Source: Pandoraea communis
Lineage (GTDB): Bacteria > Pseudomonadota > Gammaproteobacteria > Burkholderiales > Burkholderiaceae
DNA: 64,000 bases
Assembly (NCBI RefSeq): GCF_902459745.1
Contig: NZ_CABPSJ010000003.1
Span: 124,001-188,000, forward strand
Direction of reading: 5' to 3'
The position numbers were made by a program, and so were the translations under genes. The notes under the pieces are model-generated. The model worked only from the letters and a program-made list of their open reading frames with translations, was not told the origin of the DNA and made no database searches. Numbering within the stretch: position 1 is the stretch's first letter; each line of letters opens with the position of its first letter. This document shows, in pieces, positions 17,485-25,252 of the stretch.

Positions 17485-18159
17485 TTAGTGAATCTGCCGT
17501 TGCAGGATGTTGGAGAACTCTTCGATGAAGCTTTCGAAGCGGATCGACAGCCGGTCGATGTCGGTGGCGAAGCGGTTATAGGCAACCACGGCAGGGATAG
17601 CGGCGAACAGACCGATGGCCGTGGCCACCAGCGCCTCCGCGATACCCGGCGCCACATTGGCGAGCGTCGCTTGTTGCACGTTCGACAGGCCGCGGAATGC
17701 GTTCATGATACCCCACACCGTACCGAACAGGCCGATGTACGGACTCACCGAGCCGACCGACGCGAGGAACGGCAGGTTGGCTTCGAGCGAGTCCATTTCA
17801 CGTTGATAGCAAGCACGCATGGCACGGCGCGCGCCGTCGAGAATGGCGTGCGGATCGTTCAGCCCCTTTTCGCTGGCCTTGATGTACTCGCGCATGCCCG
17901 ATTCGAAGATACGTTCGAGCGAACCCGTCTGATGGCGGTTGTTCAGCGCGCTTTGGTACAGCGCCTGAAGGTCACCGCCCGACCAGAAATCACGCTCGAA
18001 GCGCTCGGTTTGGGTGCGGGCGCGGCGAATCGCGAAGATCTTGCGGAAGATGTGCGTCCACGAGAGCAGCGAGAGCAGCAGCAGCAGGCCCATGACTGCC
18101 TGGGCGAGCACGCTGGCATGCATGACCAGCGAAATAATGGAAAGATCTTGATCGGGCAT
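17485..18159 (-). CDS. tolQ: Tol-Pal system protein TolQ
   Basis: 224 residues of the ExbB/TolQ/MotA family, with three spans. The conserved FLASVGSVSPYIGLFGTVWGIMNAF and IAEALVATAIGLFAAIPAVVAYN motifs are present, holding the threonine and glutamate residues of the proton path. The ATG at 18159 (MPDQDLSIISLVMHAS) is chosen: the frame is open much further upstream, but that part overlaps ybgC and is not TolQ-like. Second gene of the operon. Confidence 0.97.
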   Translation of the reverse strand: MPDQDLSIISLVMHASVLAQAVMGLLLLLSLLSWTHIFRKIFAIRRARTQTERFERDFWSGGDLQALYQSALNNRHQTGSLERIFESGMREYIKASEKGLNDPHAILDGARRAMRACYQREMDSLEANLPFLASVGSVSPYIGLFGTVWGIMNAFRGLSNVQQATLANVAPGIAEALVATAIGLFAAIPAVVAYNRFATDIDRLSIRFESFIEEFSNILQRQIH

Positions 18160-18203
18160 GGTGTGGTTATTGACTGGACTGACCGGAATTCTTGTCGTTG
18201 GCT

Positions 18204-18677
18204 TCAGGCGGCTGCCGGACGGGCAGGCTCCCCCGTTGCGGCGTTGACCGACTTGGCGGCCGATTGCATGACGAGGCGCACTTGTGCTGGGATTTTTCCT
18301 GGGCGCAGGGTGTGCGCTGCCACGCAGCCGATTTTGATGCTTCCGCGCGCCAACAGTTCGCTGCGGCCGTCGGGTGCGGTGCGCCAGGCTTCCTGTTCGA
18401 AATCGACGGAGGCGCCGCCAATGCGCTCGATACGGCTTTTGATGGTGAGGAGATCGTCTAGCCGCGCGGGGCTCAGATAGTCGACGGCCGTCGAGCGCAC
18501 GATGAAAATCATCCCGGTGCTGCGGGCCAGTTCGAGTTGCTCGATGCCGAGCGAACGGAGCCACTCGGTACGGGCCCGTTCAAAGAATTTTAAGTAGTTG
18601 GCGTAGAAGACGACGCCCCCGGCGTCCGTGTCCTCGTAGTAAACGCGAATTGACCAACTGGTATCAAAATCAGCCAT
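18204..18677 (-). CDS. ybgC: Tol-Pal-associated acyl-CoA thioesterase YbgC
   Basis: About 157 residues. A 4-hydroxybenzoyl-CoA thioesterase-type hotdog protein with YYEDTDAGGVVFYANYLKFFERARTEWLR, the signature containing the catalytic aspartate. It hydrolyses acyl-CoA or acyl-ACP and associates with phospholipid synthesis at the membrane. First gene of the Tol-Pal operon, 44 bp before tolQ. The ATG at 18677 (MADFDTSWSIRVYYED) is taken as start; ATGs three and ten codons upstream are possible. The C-terminus carries an alanine/proline-rich tail. Confidence 0.93.
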   Translation of the reverse strand: MADFDTSWSIRVYYEDTDAGGVVFYANYLKFFERARTEWLRSLGIEQLELARSTGMIFIVRSTAVDYLSPARLDDLLTIKSRIERIGGASVDFEQEAWRTAPDGRSELLARGSIKIGCVAAHTLRPGKIPAQVRLVMQSAAKSVNAATGEPARPAAA

Positions 18678-18864
18678 GCCGCGCATTGTATCGGAACCGG
18701 GCCGCAACGCCAGTCACGGAAACAGAATTTTTCAAACCGGGACGGTGACGTGAAGTTTACGGATGATTAGGCGACGGGCTGCGGCGCACCAAACTGGGGC
18801 GAAATTGCGCGAATGCCCCGTGTGGCGGGGGATCGCGCTGGCGCCTGAGCGCAGCCCGTCTCTA

Positions 18865-18870
18865 TATAAT
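18865..18870 (+). promoter_or_regulatory. Candidate -10 element for the 18979 gene
   Basis: Exact TATAAT within CTCTATATAATG, about 110 bases before the TTG start of the dehydrogenase gene. No good -35 hexamer is seen at 17 bp, so the promoter may be activator-dependent or this may be chance. Confidence 0.35.
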
Positions 18871-18978
18871 GATGGCTCGCAAGCCCCCTGAATTTCCGAC
18901 AGGGCCGTCGTATGCGCACGTCGGCATCGCGCCCCGTTTGAGCCCTTTCTTAGCGAATCAACCTGCGAGGCCCTCGAA

Positions 18979-19890
18979 TTGACTTCCCCCTCATCGCAAG
19001 CATCTTCCCTTCGCGTCGCGTTTCTCGGTCTGGGCGTGATGGGTTATCCCATGGCCGGTCACCTGCAACGTGCGGGTCATCAGGTCACGGTCTATAACCG
19101 CACCGCTGCCAAGGCGCAGCAATGGGCGAAGGAATATGGCGGCGCAACCGCCGCCACGCCGGCTGACGCGGTGCGCGACGCCGATATCGTTGCCGCCTGC
19201 GTGGGCAACGACGACGACCTGCGCAGCATCGTGCTCGGCGAGCATGGCGCCTTCGCCGGCATGAAGGCGGACGCTGTTTTCGTCGACCATACGACAGCGT
19301 CGGCCGATGTGGCTCGCGAACTTTACGCGGTCGCTCGCGAGAAGGGCCTGCACTTTGTCGACGCCCCCGTGTCGGGCGGCGAAGCCGGCGCCAAGAACGG
19401 TGTACTCACGATCATGTGCGGGGGCGACGCCCCGGCGTTCGACCGGGTGGCCGCCACGCTCGGCGCCTACGGTCGCGCCGTCACCCGTATCGGCGAGGCC
19501 GGCGCCGGGCAACTGGCCAAGATGGTCAATCAGATCTGTATTGCCGGGCTCGTGCAGGGGTTGTCCGAGGCGGTCAACTTCGGCGAGCGCGCCGGTCTGG
19601 ACATGCCGCTCGTGCTCGACGTTATCAACAAGGGTGCAGCCGCGAGCTGGCAAATGGACAATCGCGGTCAGACCATGATCGACGGCAAGTTCGATTTCGG
19701 TTTCGCCGTGGACTGGATGCGCAAGGACCTGGGGCTGTGTCTGGCCGAAGGGCAGCGCAACGGCGTGTCGCTGCCGGTCACGGCGCTTGTCGACCAGTTT
19801 TACGGCGACGTACAGGCGCTCGGCGGTTCGCGCTGGGATACGTCCAGCCTGATTCATCGCTTGCGCGTGCTGTCCGGCAAGAAGGCCTGA
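18979..19890 (+). CDS. NAD(P)-dependent beta-hydroxyacid dehydrogenase (3-hydroxyisobutyrate dehydrogenase family)
   Basis: 303 residues. An N-terminal Rossmann fold with FLGLGVMGYPMAGHL (GxGxMGxPMA, nucleotide binding), the family substrate motif FVDAPVSGGEAGAKNGVLTIMCGG, the catalytic lysine region GAGQLAKMVNQI and the C-terminal FDFGFAVDWMRKDLGL helix. Enzymes of this family oxidise 3-hydroxyisobutyrate, tartronate semialdehyde or similar substrates; the exact one cannot be fixed. The start is a TTG at 18979 with GAGG about 8 bases upstream; no ATG is available near the conserved N-terminus. The IclR regulator 300 bp downstream on the same strand may control it. Confidence 0.9.
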   Translation: MTSPSSQASSLRVAFLGLGVMGYPMAGHLQRAGHQVTVYNRTAAKAQQWAKEYGGATAATPADAVRDADIVAACVGNDDDLRSIVLGEHGAFAGMKADAVFVDHTTASADVARELYAVAREKGLHFVDAPVSGGEAGAKNGVLTIMCGGDAPAFDRVAATLGAYGRAVTRIGEAGAGQLAKMVNQICIAGLVQGLSEAVNFGERAGLDMPLVLDVINKGAAASWQMDNRGQTMIDGKFDFGFAVDWMRKDLGLCLAEGQRNGVSLPVTALVDQFYGDVQALGGSRWDTSSLIHRLRVLSGKKA

Positions 19891-20197
19891 GGCGCTTTGG
19901 CAGCATGAGCGTCACGGTGGCGGCAGGATGCCCGGCGGCACGCCGCGCTGTCGCCGTCCACCGCCGTCAGGTGGCAGGTATCAGGTATTTGGAATATCTC
20001 CGGGTTTGTCTCCAATCGTCAGCGGGTGCCGATTGGCACTAGAATGCGGAAAACGGGACGTCGCGGCGCGACGGTACGGCGGCGTGGGGGCTTGGGAGCG
20101 GGCTTGCGCGGTGGCGTGTCGACGTTGGGCAGAAGGGAGACCGCCGCGAGCGATAACGATCTAGAACACAACTCGAACCCGGGATCCAGATACCGAC
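19891..20197. other. Intergenic stretch upstream of the IclR gene
   Basis: About 307 bases without a gene. A short palindrome GTGCC-GATT-GGCAC at 20026-20039 could be an operator for the IclR protein; nothing else was recognised. Confidence 0.35.
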
Positions 20198-20956
20198 ATG
20201 AGCAATCAGTCGAACGCTGCGGCCGTCCGCGCATTTCGCATTCTCGAAATTCTCAGTGCCTCGGGCACGCCCATGACATTGGCGGAGATTGTTGCCGCCA
20301 TCGGTCTGCCCAAGCAGACTGTGCACCGCATTCTCAAACAACTCGAAGCCGCCTGGCTGGTCACGCGTGAGGCTGGCAGCCGGCATTACGAGCCGTCGTC
20401 GCGGGTGCGGGCGATGGCCGTCAATGCGCTGATGCACGTGGGCCCGGCGGCCGCGCGTCATGCCATTCTTCAGCAACTGGTCGACAAGCTGGGCGAGACC
20501 TGCAATCTGTCGATGCTCTCGGGCGACGACCTCGTCTATCTCGATCGTGTGGAGACCGAATGGTCGCGCCAACTCAAGCTCTCGCCCGGTTCGCGCGTGC
20601 CGCTGCACTGCACGGCGAGCGGCAAGCTGCTGCTGGCGTTTCTGCCGCGCGCGCGTCGTGAGAAGTTGATCGCACATCTGCCGTTGCGCCCGCGTGCGGA
20701 GAACACCATCACCGATCTCGAAGACCTGCGCGAAGAGTTGACGGAAACGCGCAAGCGCCGCGTGGGCACCAATAACGAAGAGCATGTGCCGGGCATGATC
20801 GCGGTGGCCGTGCCGGTGATGCTCGACCGCAATCGTGCGTGTGCCGCTATCGCGGTGCAGGCGAGTGCGCAGCATTGCACACTCGACAAGCTCATGACGT
20901 TCCTGCCCGACCTCGAGGCTGCGGCCGAGACGATGGCGGCGACGTTCAACGAATGA
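20198..20956 (+). CDS. IclR-family transcriptional regulator
   Basis: 252 residues. An N-terminal winged helix-turn-helix (AAVRAFRILEILSASGTPMTLAEIVAAIGLPKQTVHRILKQLEAAWLV) and a C-terminal IclR effector domain with GETCNLSMLSGDDLVYLDRVE, the LHCTASGKLLLAFLP motif and a late AVAVPVML segment. Cytosolic DNA-binding protein, likely sensing a small organic acid. Its target is not proven; the hydroxyacid dehydrogenase upstream is a candidate. Convergent with the SRPBCC gene. Confidence 0.93.
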   Translation: MSNQSNAAAVRAFRILEILSASGTPMTLAEIVAAIGLPKQTVHRILKQLEAAWLVTREAGSRHYEPSSRVRAMAVNALMHVGPAAARHAILQQLVDKLGETCNLSMLSGDDLVYLDRVETEWSRQLKLSPGSRVPLHCTASGKLLLAFLPRARREKLIAHLPLRPRAENTITDLEDLREELTETRKRRVGTNNEEHVPGMIAVAVPVMLDRNRACAAIAVQASAQHCTLDKLMTFLPDLEAAAETMAATFNE

Positions 20957-21030
20957 GGCGCGAATAGCGCCCGAGTCGGGAGCGTTATCGCCGCGCCACT
21001 TCACATGCCGTCGCTATCCTCTCTATCCCC

Positions 21031-21618
21031 TCACCGCGCCGGAACGGCACTCGCAACGGCGTCTGGCATCGATGCGGTGGCAGGAACGGCCGGGGCGAGC
21101 GTCGCGAAGATCTGCTCGAGTTGCTTTGCACCTTGTGCAGACTCTGCCCGCATGCGCGGCCCGATGAAGATGGGATCGAGAATCAGGAAAAGCAGATTCG
21201 GCGTGCGATAGATGAAGTCGCGCTCGAAGCGGGTGCCGGTGCCGTCCGGCGTGAGCCTGTAGCGGACTTCGCCCGACGGACGCCGGTTGACCTCGCCTTC
21301 GATGCGCCATTCGAGCGGCGGATTCGCGCCGGCGACTTTCCAGTGAATGATCCCGTGCCGGCCTGCGAGCCGGAATTCTTCGGCCACTTCCTCTCCCACC
21401 TTGAGCGGATGGTCGGTCGCCCCTTGCACGGTGATCGACGCCGGATGCCACTTGGGCCAATGGCTCGGCGTGGTGGCGTAGTCGTAGACGACCTGCGGCG
21501 GCGCGCTCAGCGTGACGGTATTCACCACGTGTGTCTGGCGCTCGAAGGGGAGGGGGAGCAGCGAGAGCAGGGCGAGCAGAGCCACGGCGCCGAGGACGAA
21601 CAGGAAGGCTCGCTTCAT
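21031..21618 (-). CDS. SRPBCC (polyketide cyclase/START-like) protein, membrane-anchored
   Basis: About 195 residues. One N-terminal span (MKRAFLFVLGAVALLALLSLL), then an SRPBCC-like fold with VVNTVTLSAPPQVVYDYATTPSHWPKWHPASI and DGTGTRFERDFIYRTPN. Proteins of this fold bind hydrophobic ligands; no ligand is evident. The ATG at 21618 is chosen because it leaves a 10-bp gap to the upstream ACT-domain gene and starts a clean signal anchor; a longer frame from 21660 would overlap that gene. Probably co-transcribed with the ACT gene. Confidence 0.78.
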   Translation of the reverse strand: MKRAFLFVLGAVALLALLSLLPLPFERQTHVVNTVTLSAPPQVVYDYATTPSHWPKWHPASITVQGATDHPLKVGEEVAEEFRLAGRHGIIHWKVAGANPPLEWRIEGEVNRRPSGEVRYRLTPDGTGTRFERDFIYRTPNLLFLILDPIFIGPRMRAESAQGAKQLEQIFATLAPAVPATASMPDAVASAVPAR

Positions 21619-21628
21619 CGGCGCGCGC

Positions 21629-22159
21629 TCAGGCACCGGCAGGCGAATCGAGTTCGACATCGACCATCAGATCGTCGGCAAGGCTTTCCAGCGTCTCGCG
21701 CAGCGATTCCGTACTGACACTCGCCGGCACACGAAGTCGGGCCGTCGCGCGAAACAGCGTGCCGCCCGACATCGACCCCTCGACGCATTCCGTCGCAAGT
21801 TCGTCAATGCTGATGCCACGCGAGAAGAGCACGTGCGAGATTTCCTTGACGATGCCGGGATGATCCTGCCCGACCAGATCGAGCTGAAGCGTACGGGCGG
21901 CCGGATCGGTGGCGGCGCTTTGCGCGCGCGTCACGGTAATACGCAGCCCGTGCGTTTCCAGCGCGTGCAGGGTTTGCGTGAGCGCGTCGGCATTCTCGTC
22001 GGGGACTTGCAAATGAATGATGCCGGCAAACTGGCCGGCAAGATTGGCGAGGCGGCTCTCCAGCCAGTTGGCTCCGGAGGCGCTTGCGCGATCGGCGATC
22101 GCATTGACCAGCCCCGGACGATCCGGGCCGATCACGTTGAGAATCAGGGACGTCGTCAT
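21629..22159 (-). CDS. Two-ACT-domain protein (GcvR-like)
   Basis: About 176 residues with two ACT domains: the first begins SLILNVIGPDRPGLVNAIADRA, the second LQLDLVGQDHPGIVKEISHVLFSRGI. This arrangement matches the glycine-cleavage regulator GcvR and related amino-acid-sensing proteins, which act by protein contact instead of DNA binding. The ATG at 22159 has GGAG six bases upstream, better than the ATG at 22171. First gene of a short operon with the SRPBCC protein. No gcv genes lie nearby, so the GcvR role is only by family. Confidence 0.85.
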   Translation of the reverse strand: MTTSLILNVIGPDRPGLVNAIADRASASGANWLESRLANLAGQFAGIIHLQVPDENADALTQTLHALETHGLRITVTRAQSAATDPAARTLQLDLVGQDHPGIVKEISHVLFSRGISIDELATECVEGSMSGGTLFRATARLRVPASVSTESLRETLESLADDLMVDVELDSPAGA

Positions 22160-22311
22160 CACAGGCTCCATCGAAACTGAGGGGCAAGAGGCGGCGCAGA
22201 CCGCGCGCTTGCTCCGGCGGGGCCGTTGCGCGCAGCAGGCTCAAGTGTAGTGCAATTGCAGGGGGTGCCGCTATGGCGCGCCTTTGCGGCAATGCAGATT
22301 TCGGCGCCGGC

Positions 22312-22974
22312 TCACGGACGGTCCGCCGCCATGGCGAGCAACGCGATCACGGTGGCGTCGTCGGTTGGCACGAAATCGCTGTACGCCACGCTCACTGCGT
22401 AGAAGGGCTGCGGCGTTTCCAGACAAACGACAGCGTCTGCGAACGAGGAGAGCCGGGCAATAGCGTCGCGCGCACCGACCGGCGCACAGGCAATGAGAGG
22501 CGTCGCGCCGAGGCGGCGCATCGCCCGCAATGCCGCGATCATCGTTGCGCCGGTCGCAATGCCGTCGTCGACGACCACGACCGGCCGGCCTTGCACATGT
22601 GGCGCACCGCGTCCCGGCGTATACGCCTGACGCCGTTGCTGGATAAGTGCTCGCTGACGTGCCGTTTCATGCGAGAGATACGTGCCGGTGGCACCGATCG
22701 ATAGCGCGTGATCGGCGAGGAAGATGCCGCCGAACTCGTCGACCGCGCCCACGGCTAGCTCGGCTTGATGCGGCGCACGCAATTTGTGGGAGAGCAGCAC
22801 GTCGAGCGTGCCGTTCAGTTGGCGGGCGATGGGCAGTGCGACCGGTACGCCGCCGCGTGGAATGGCCAGCACCAGCGGCGGCGCGCAGCGTGCGATCAGT
22901 TCGTGTGAGGCGAGCACGTCGGCCAGCGCGTTACCTGCGGCGGCACGATCGAGAAACGAGGCAACGGCGGGCAT
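22312..22974 (-). CDS. Phosphoribosyltransferase-domain protein
   Basis: 220 residues. A type I phosphoribosyltransferase fold with the PRPP-binding loop VVVVDDGIATGATM, an early LAIPRGGVPVALPIA segment and SHKLRAPHQAELAVGAVDEFGG. It belongs to the group of stand-alone PRTase-like proteins often annotated as predicted phosphoribosyltransferases; the base acceptor is unknown. Monocistronic; nearest neighbours on the same strand are 115 bp or more away. Confidence 0.88.
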   Translation of the reverse strand: MPAVASFLDRAAAGNALADVLASHELIARCAPPLVLAIPRGGVPVALPIARQLNGTLDVLLSHKLRAPHQAELAVGAVDEFGGIFLADHALSIGATGTYLSHETARQRALIQQRRQAYTPGRGAPHVQGRPVVVVDDGIATGATMIAALRAMRRLGATPLIACAPVGARDAIARLSSFADAVVCLETPQPFYAVSVAYSDFVPTDDATVIALLAMAADRP

Positions 22975-23090
22975 GGTGCAAGGGCGGGGGTGAACCCCGC
23001 AGAGGGCATCGGTACCGCCATCCTAACGCCGAGCCCTGATGCCCGTTTTTGCTAATCCACGCGTACGTCGCATTAGTTGTGTGCGGTGGC

Positions 23091-23843
23091 TCAACGGGCA
23101 AGCAATTCGGGCACGGTGCCGACGAGTAGCGTCACACCGGAGCACGCGAGCAGTGCGAGCACCATACGCCGGAAGGTGTGATCGGAGAGGAATCGATAGG
23201 CCCACGCGCCGGCGAGCGTTGGCAGGATCATCGACGGCACGGCAATCGTGAACATGTGCAACGTCTGGGCCGTAATGACACCATGCACCGCGTAGAGGGT
23301 GATGGTGAGCGTGTGCATGACGATGAAGAAGATCTGCATGACGGCGCGCTGCATGTCTTTGTCCCAGCCGCGCAGCGTGCACCATAGGGTCGGCACTACG
23401 CCGACGAGTCCGCCAATGCCGCCCATCACGCCGCCGATGAAACCGACCACGCCGTCCGCCTTACGCCCGCCGTGCCGGATACGAGGCAGGTGTGCGGCGA
23501 GTAGCAGGATCGAGCAATAGATCACGAGTACCGCGCCGATGCCTGCCCGGAACCACACCGGATCGAGATAGCGAAGCATCCACACCCCGACCGGCACACC
23601 GATCAGGCCGCACAGTACGAATGGGGCGAGGCGATCGAGTGGCACGGCCCGTCGGACGGCGCGCAACCCCAGCAGTTGGCCGATGAGAGAACAAAATGCG
23701 GCGAGCGGGCCCGCCAGCGTGGGCGGCAGTGACCACGCCCAGAAGGACAGTGCGACCAGACTGAATGCAAAGCCGGACAAGCCTTGCACGAAACCGGCGA
23801 CGCAGGCACCGACAATGAGGGGAAGCAACGGATCGGCAGTCAT
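23091..23843 (-). CDS. TauE/SafE-family permease (sulfite exporter-like)
   Basis: 250 residues, about eight spans in two repeated halves. The family pattern GACVAGFVQGLSGFAFSLVAL near the N-terminus and FIGGVMGGIGGLVGVVPTLWCTL in the second half is present. Members export sulfite, sulfoacetate or other small organic anions. No sulfur-metabolism gene is adjacent, so the substrate is open. Confidence 0.87.
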   Translation of the reverse strand: MTADPLLPLIVGACVAGFVQGLSGFAFSLVALSFWAWSLPPTLAGPLAAFCSLIGQLLGLRAVRRAVPLDRLAPFVLCGLIGVPVGVWMLRYLDPVWFRAGIGAVLVIYCSILLLAAHLPRIRHGGRKADGVVGFIGGVMGGIGGLVGVVPTLWCTLRGWDKDMQRAVMQIFFIVMHTLTITLYAVHGVITAQTLHMFTIAVPSMILPTLAGAWAYRFLSDHTFRRMVLALLACSGVTLLVGTVPELLAR

Positions 23844-24076
23844 GAATCGGGCGGCGTAGCGGTGTCGTGGCGCGCCAGCGCATCAGACGCCGCCGTGGAG
23901 ATGCTCGGAGGACTTTCGGCGGCGCTCACCGCTAGCCGTTGCGGGCAGTCTCGGGTTTATCGTTATCAGCGGCCATTATGCGGCGATCTTGCCGATTCAC
24001 GAAATTCATCAAATGGCTGGCAGCGGCCTTGCACAGCCTTTCGCGATCCCAGACACCCTTACGCCCCTTACGCCCC

Positions 24077-24784
24077 TCATGCCCCCGAACGGATGCCGCA
24101 GCGTTGCCATGCGGCAACGAACGCCGTGCCGACTGCGATGCCGAGTGCTGCGCCCGCGAGCACGTCGCTCGTCCAGTGATAGGCGGCAGCGATCTGGCCG
24201 AAGCTCGTCAGGGCAACAGCGATGGCGCACGGCCAGCGCAGCGCACGGTGCCTCAGTGAGAGCACCGTGGCGAACGCGAGCATAACGCTCAGGTGGCCCG
24301 ACGGGAACGACGCGTACGCCGCGCCGTCGCCACCGAAGAGATGAAACTCGAAAACGCCGTCGCGCAGATACGACGGATTCTCGTGAATCCACGTGGCCGG
24401 CCAAGTGCGCCCGAACGCGAACTTCAAGCCCTGCTTGAGCACACTGCTCACCCCCACCGCGCCTGCCGAGAGCCACAGCGTGACGGCCCATGCGGGCAAT
24501 TGCCGGCACCAGACGAACACCGCGCCAACGATCGCGAACGTCGGCCAGGCGAGAACGAACAGCGGCGAGGGCAACTCCGCGACATGCTGAATCCAACGCG
24601 TGCCCTGCGTGTGCACATGTGCGAAGTCCACCACCGGCCGGTCGATCCACACGATGGCGACCAGCGCCAGCAGGAGACAACCCGCGGCGCTCAGCCATGC
24701 GGTGCGCAGGCAAGGACGCGAAGTCAGGGCAGCGCCCGAGGCCGGTGACAACGCCGGAGGGGCGTTAGAAGTCGGTTCGTTCAT
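24077..24784 (-). CDS. PAP2-family membrane phosphatase
   Basis: About 235 residues, roughly five to six spans. Parts of the PAP2 signature are visible: KQGLKFAFGRTWP (KxxxxxxRP-like first motif), YASFPSGHLSVML (PSGH) and AAYHWTSDVLAG (last motif with the catalytic histidine and aspartate). Such enzymes dephosphorylate undecaprenyl pyrophosphate or lipid phosphates at the periplasmic face. The ATG at 24784 (MNEPTSNAPPAL) is preferred over an in-frame ATG 59 codons upstream that encodes an atypical leader. Confidence 0.88.
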   Translation of the reverse strand: MNEPTSNAPPALSPASGAALTSRPCLRTAWLSAAGCLLLALVAIVWIDRPVVDFAHVHTQGTRWIQHVAELPSPLFVLAWPTFAIVGAVFVWCRQLPAWAVTLWLSAGAVGVSSVLKQGLKFAFGRTWPATWIHENPSYLRDGVFEFHLFGGDGAAYASFPSGHLSVMLAFATVLSLRHRALRWPCAIAVALTSFGQIAAAYHWTSDVLAGAALGIAVGTAFVAAWQRCGIRSGA

Positions 24785-25252
24785 AACGTGGGTTGAATTG
24801 AACAAAAAATGAGCATCGGCGCGCGAGGCAACCGCCACATGGTAGTGGCTATCGGCGGCGCAACCTCGAACGCCCCATTTCGGACTGCATGCCGCGTTGA
24901 ATGTTGCCAGACATAGCGATGGGCGCGCGCGCATCTGCCAACGCAGGCAGGTAAGACACAACGTCAGACACTGCGCCGCCGTCGTGGCGATTTGATGACG
25001 GTCAGAGCGTACGCGTTGCGCTCATGACATGCTTGCGCGGCGAGGAAGCGAAAGATTCTTTGCGATGCGAGGGGGCAACGTCCTACAATCGTCCCCTACG
25101 TGAATGTCGTGCCGCGCTTCGAGGCGTGGCAGCCGGGCCGTTGAGCCGGCAGCAGGATTTCCGTGAACACAGACGTCGAATGGCGTCACAGCAGTTTCGG
25201 ATGGTGTAGTTCGCTTGGCAAAACAAAATCAATATCACATGCGGGGGCAGTA
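24785..25252. other. Intergenic stretch without a gene
   Basis: About 470 bases between divergent genes (PAP2 leftward, Mrr-like protein rightward). A TACAAT at 25084-25089 could be a -10 element for the rightward gene. Short frames here have no ribosome sites or recognisable sequence. Confidence 0.35.

Noticed and set aside
18872-18982. 36-codon frame (starts MARKPPEFP) overlapping the TTG start of the dehydrogenase gene
   Set aside because: The start lies next to the TATAAT, with no ribosome site, so it would probably be outside the transcript; I treat it as chance.
24053-24085. Short tandem-like CCTTACGCC repeats at the end of the PAP2 gene
   Set aside because: Only two to three imperfect units, in and just after the coding end; too small to support a repeat call.
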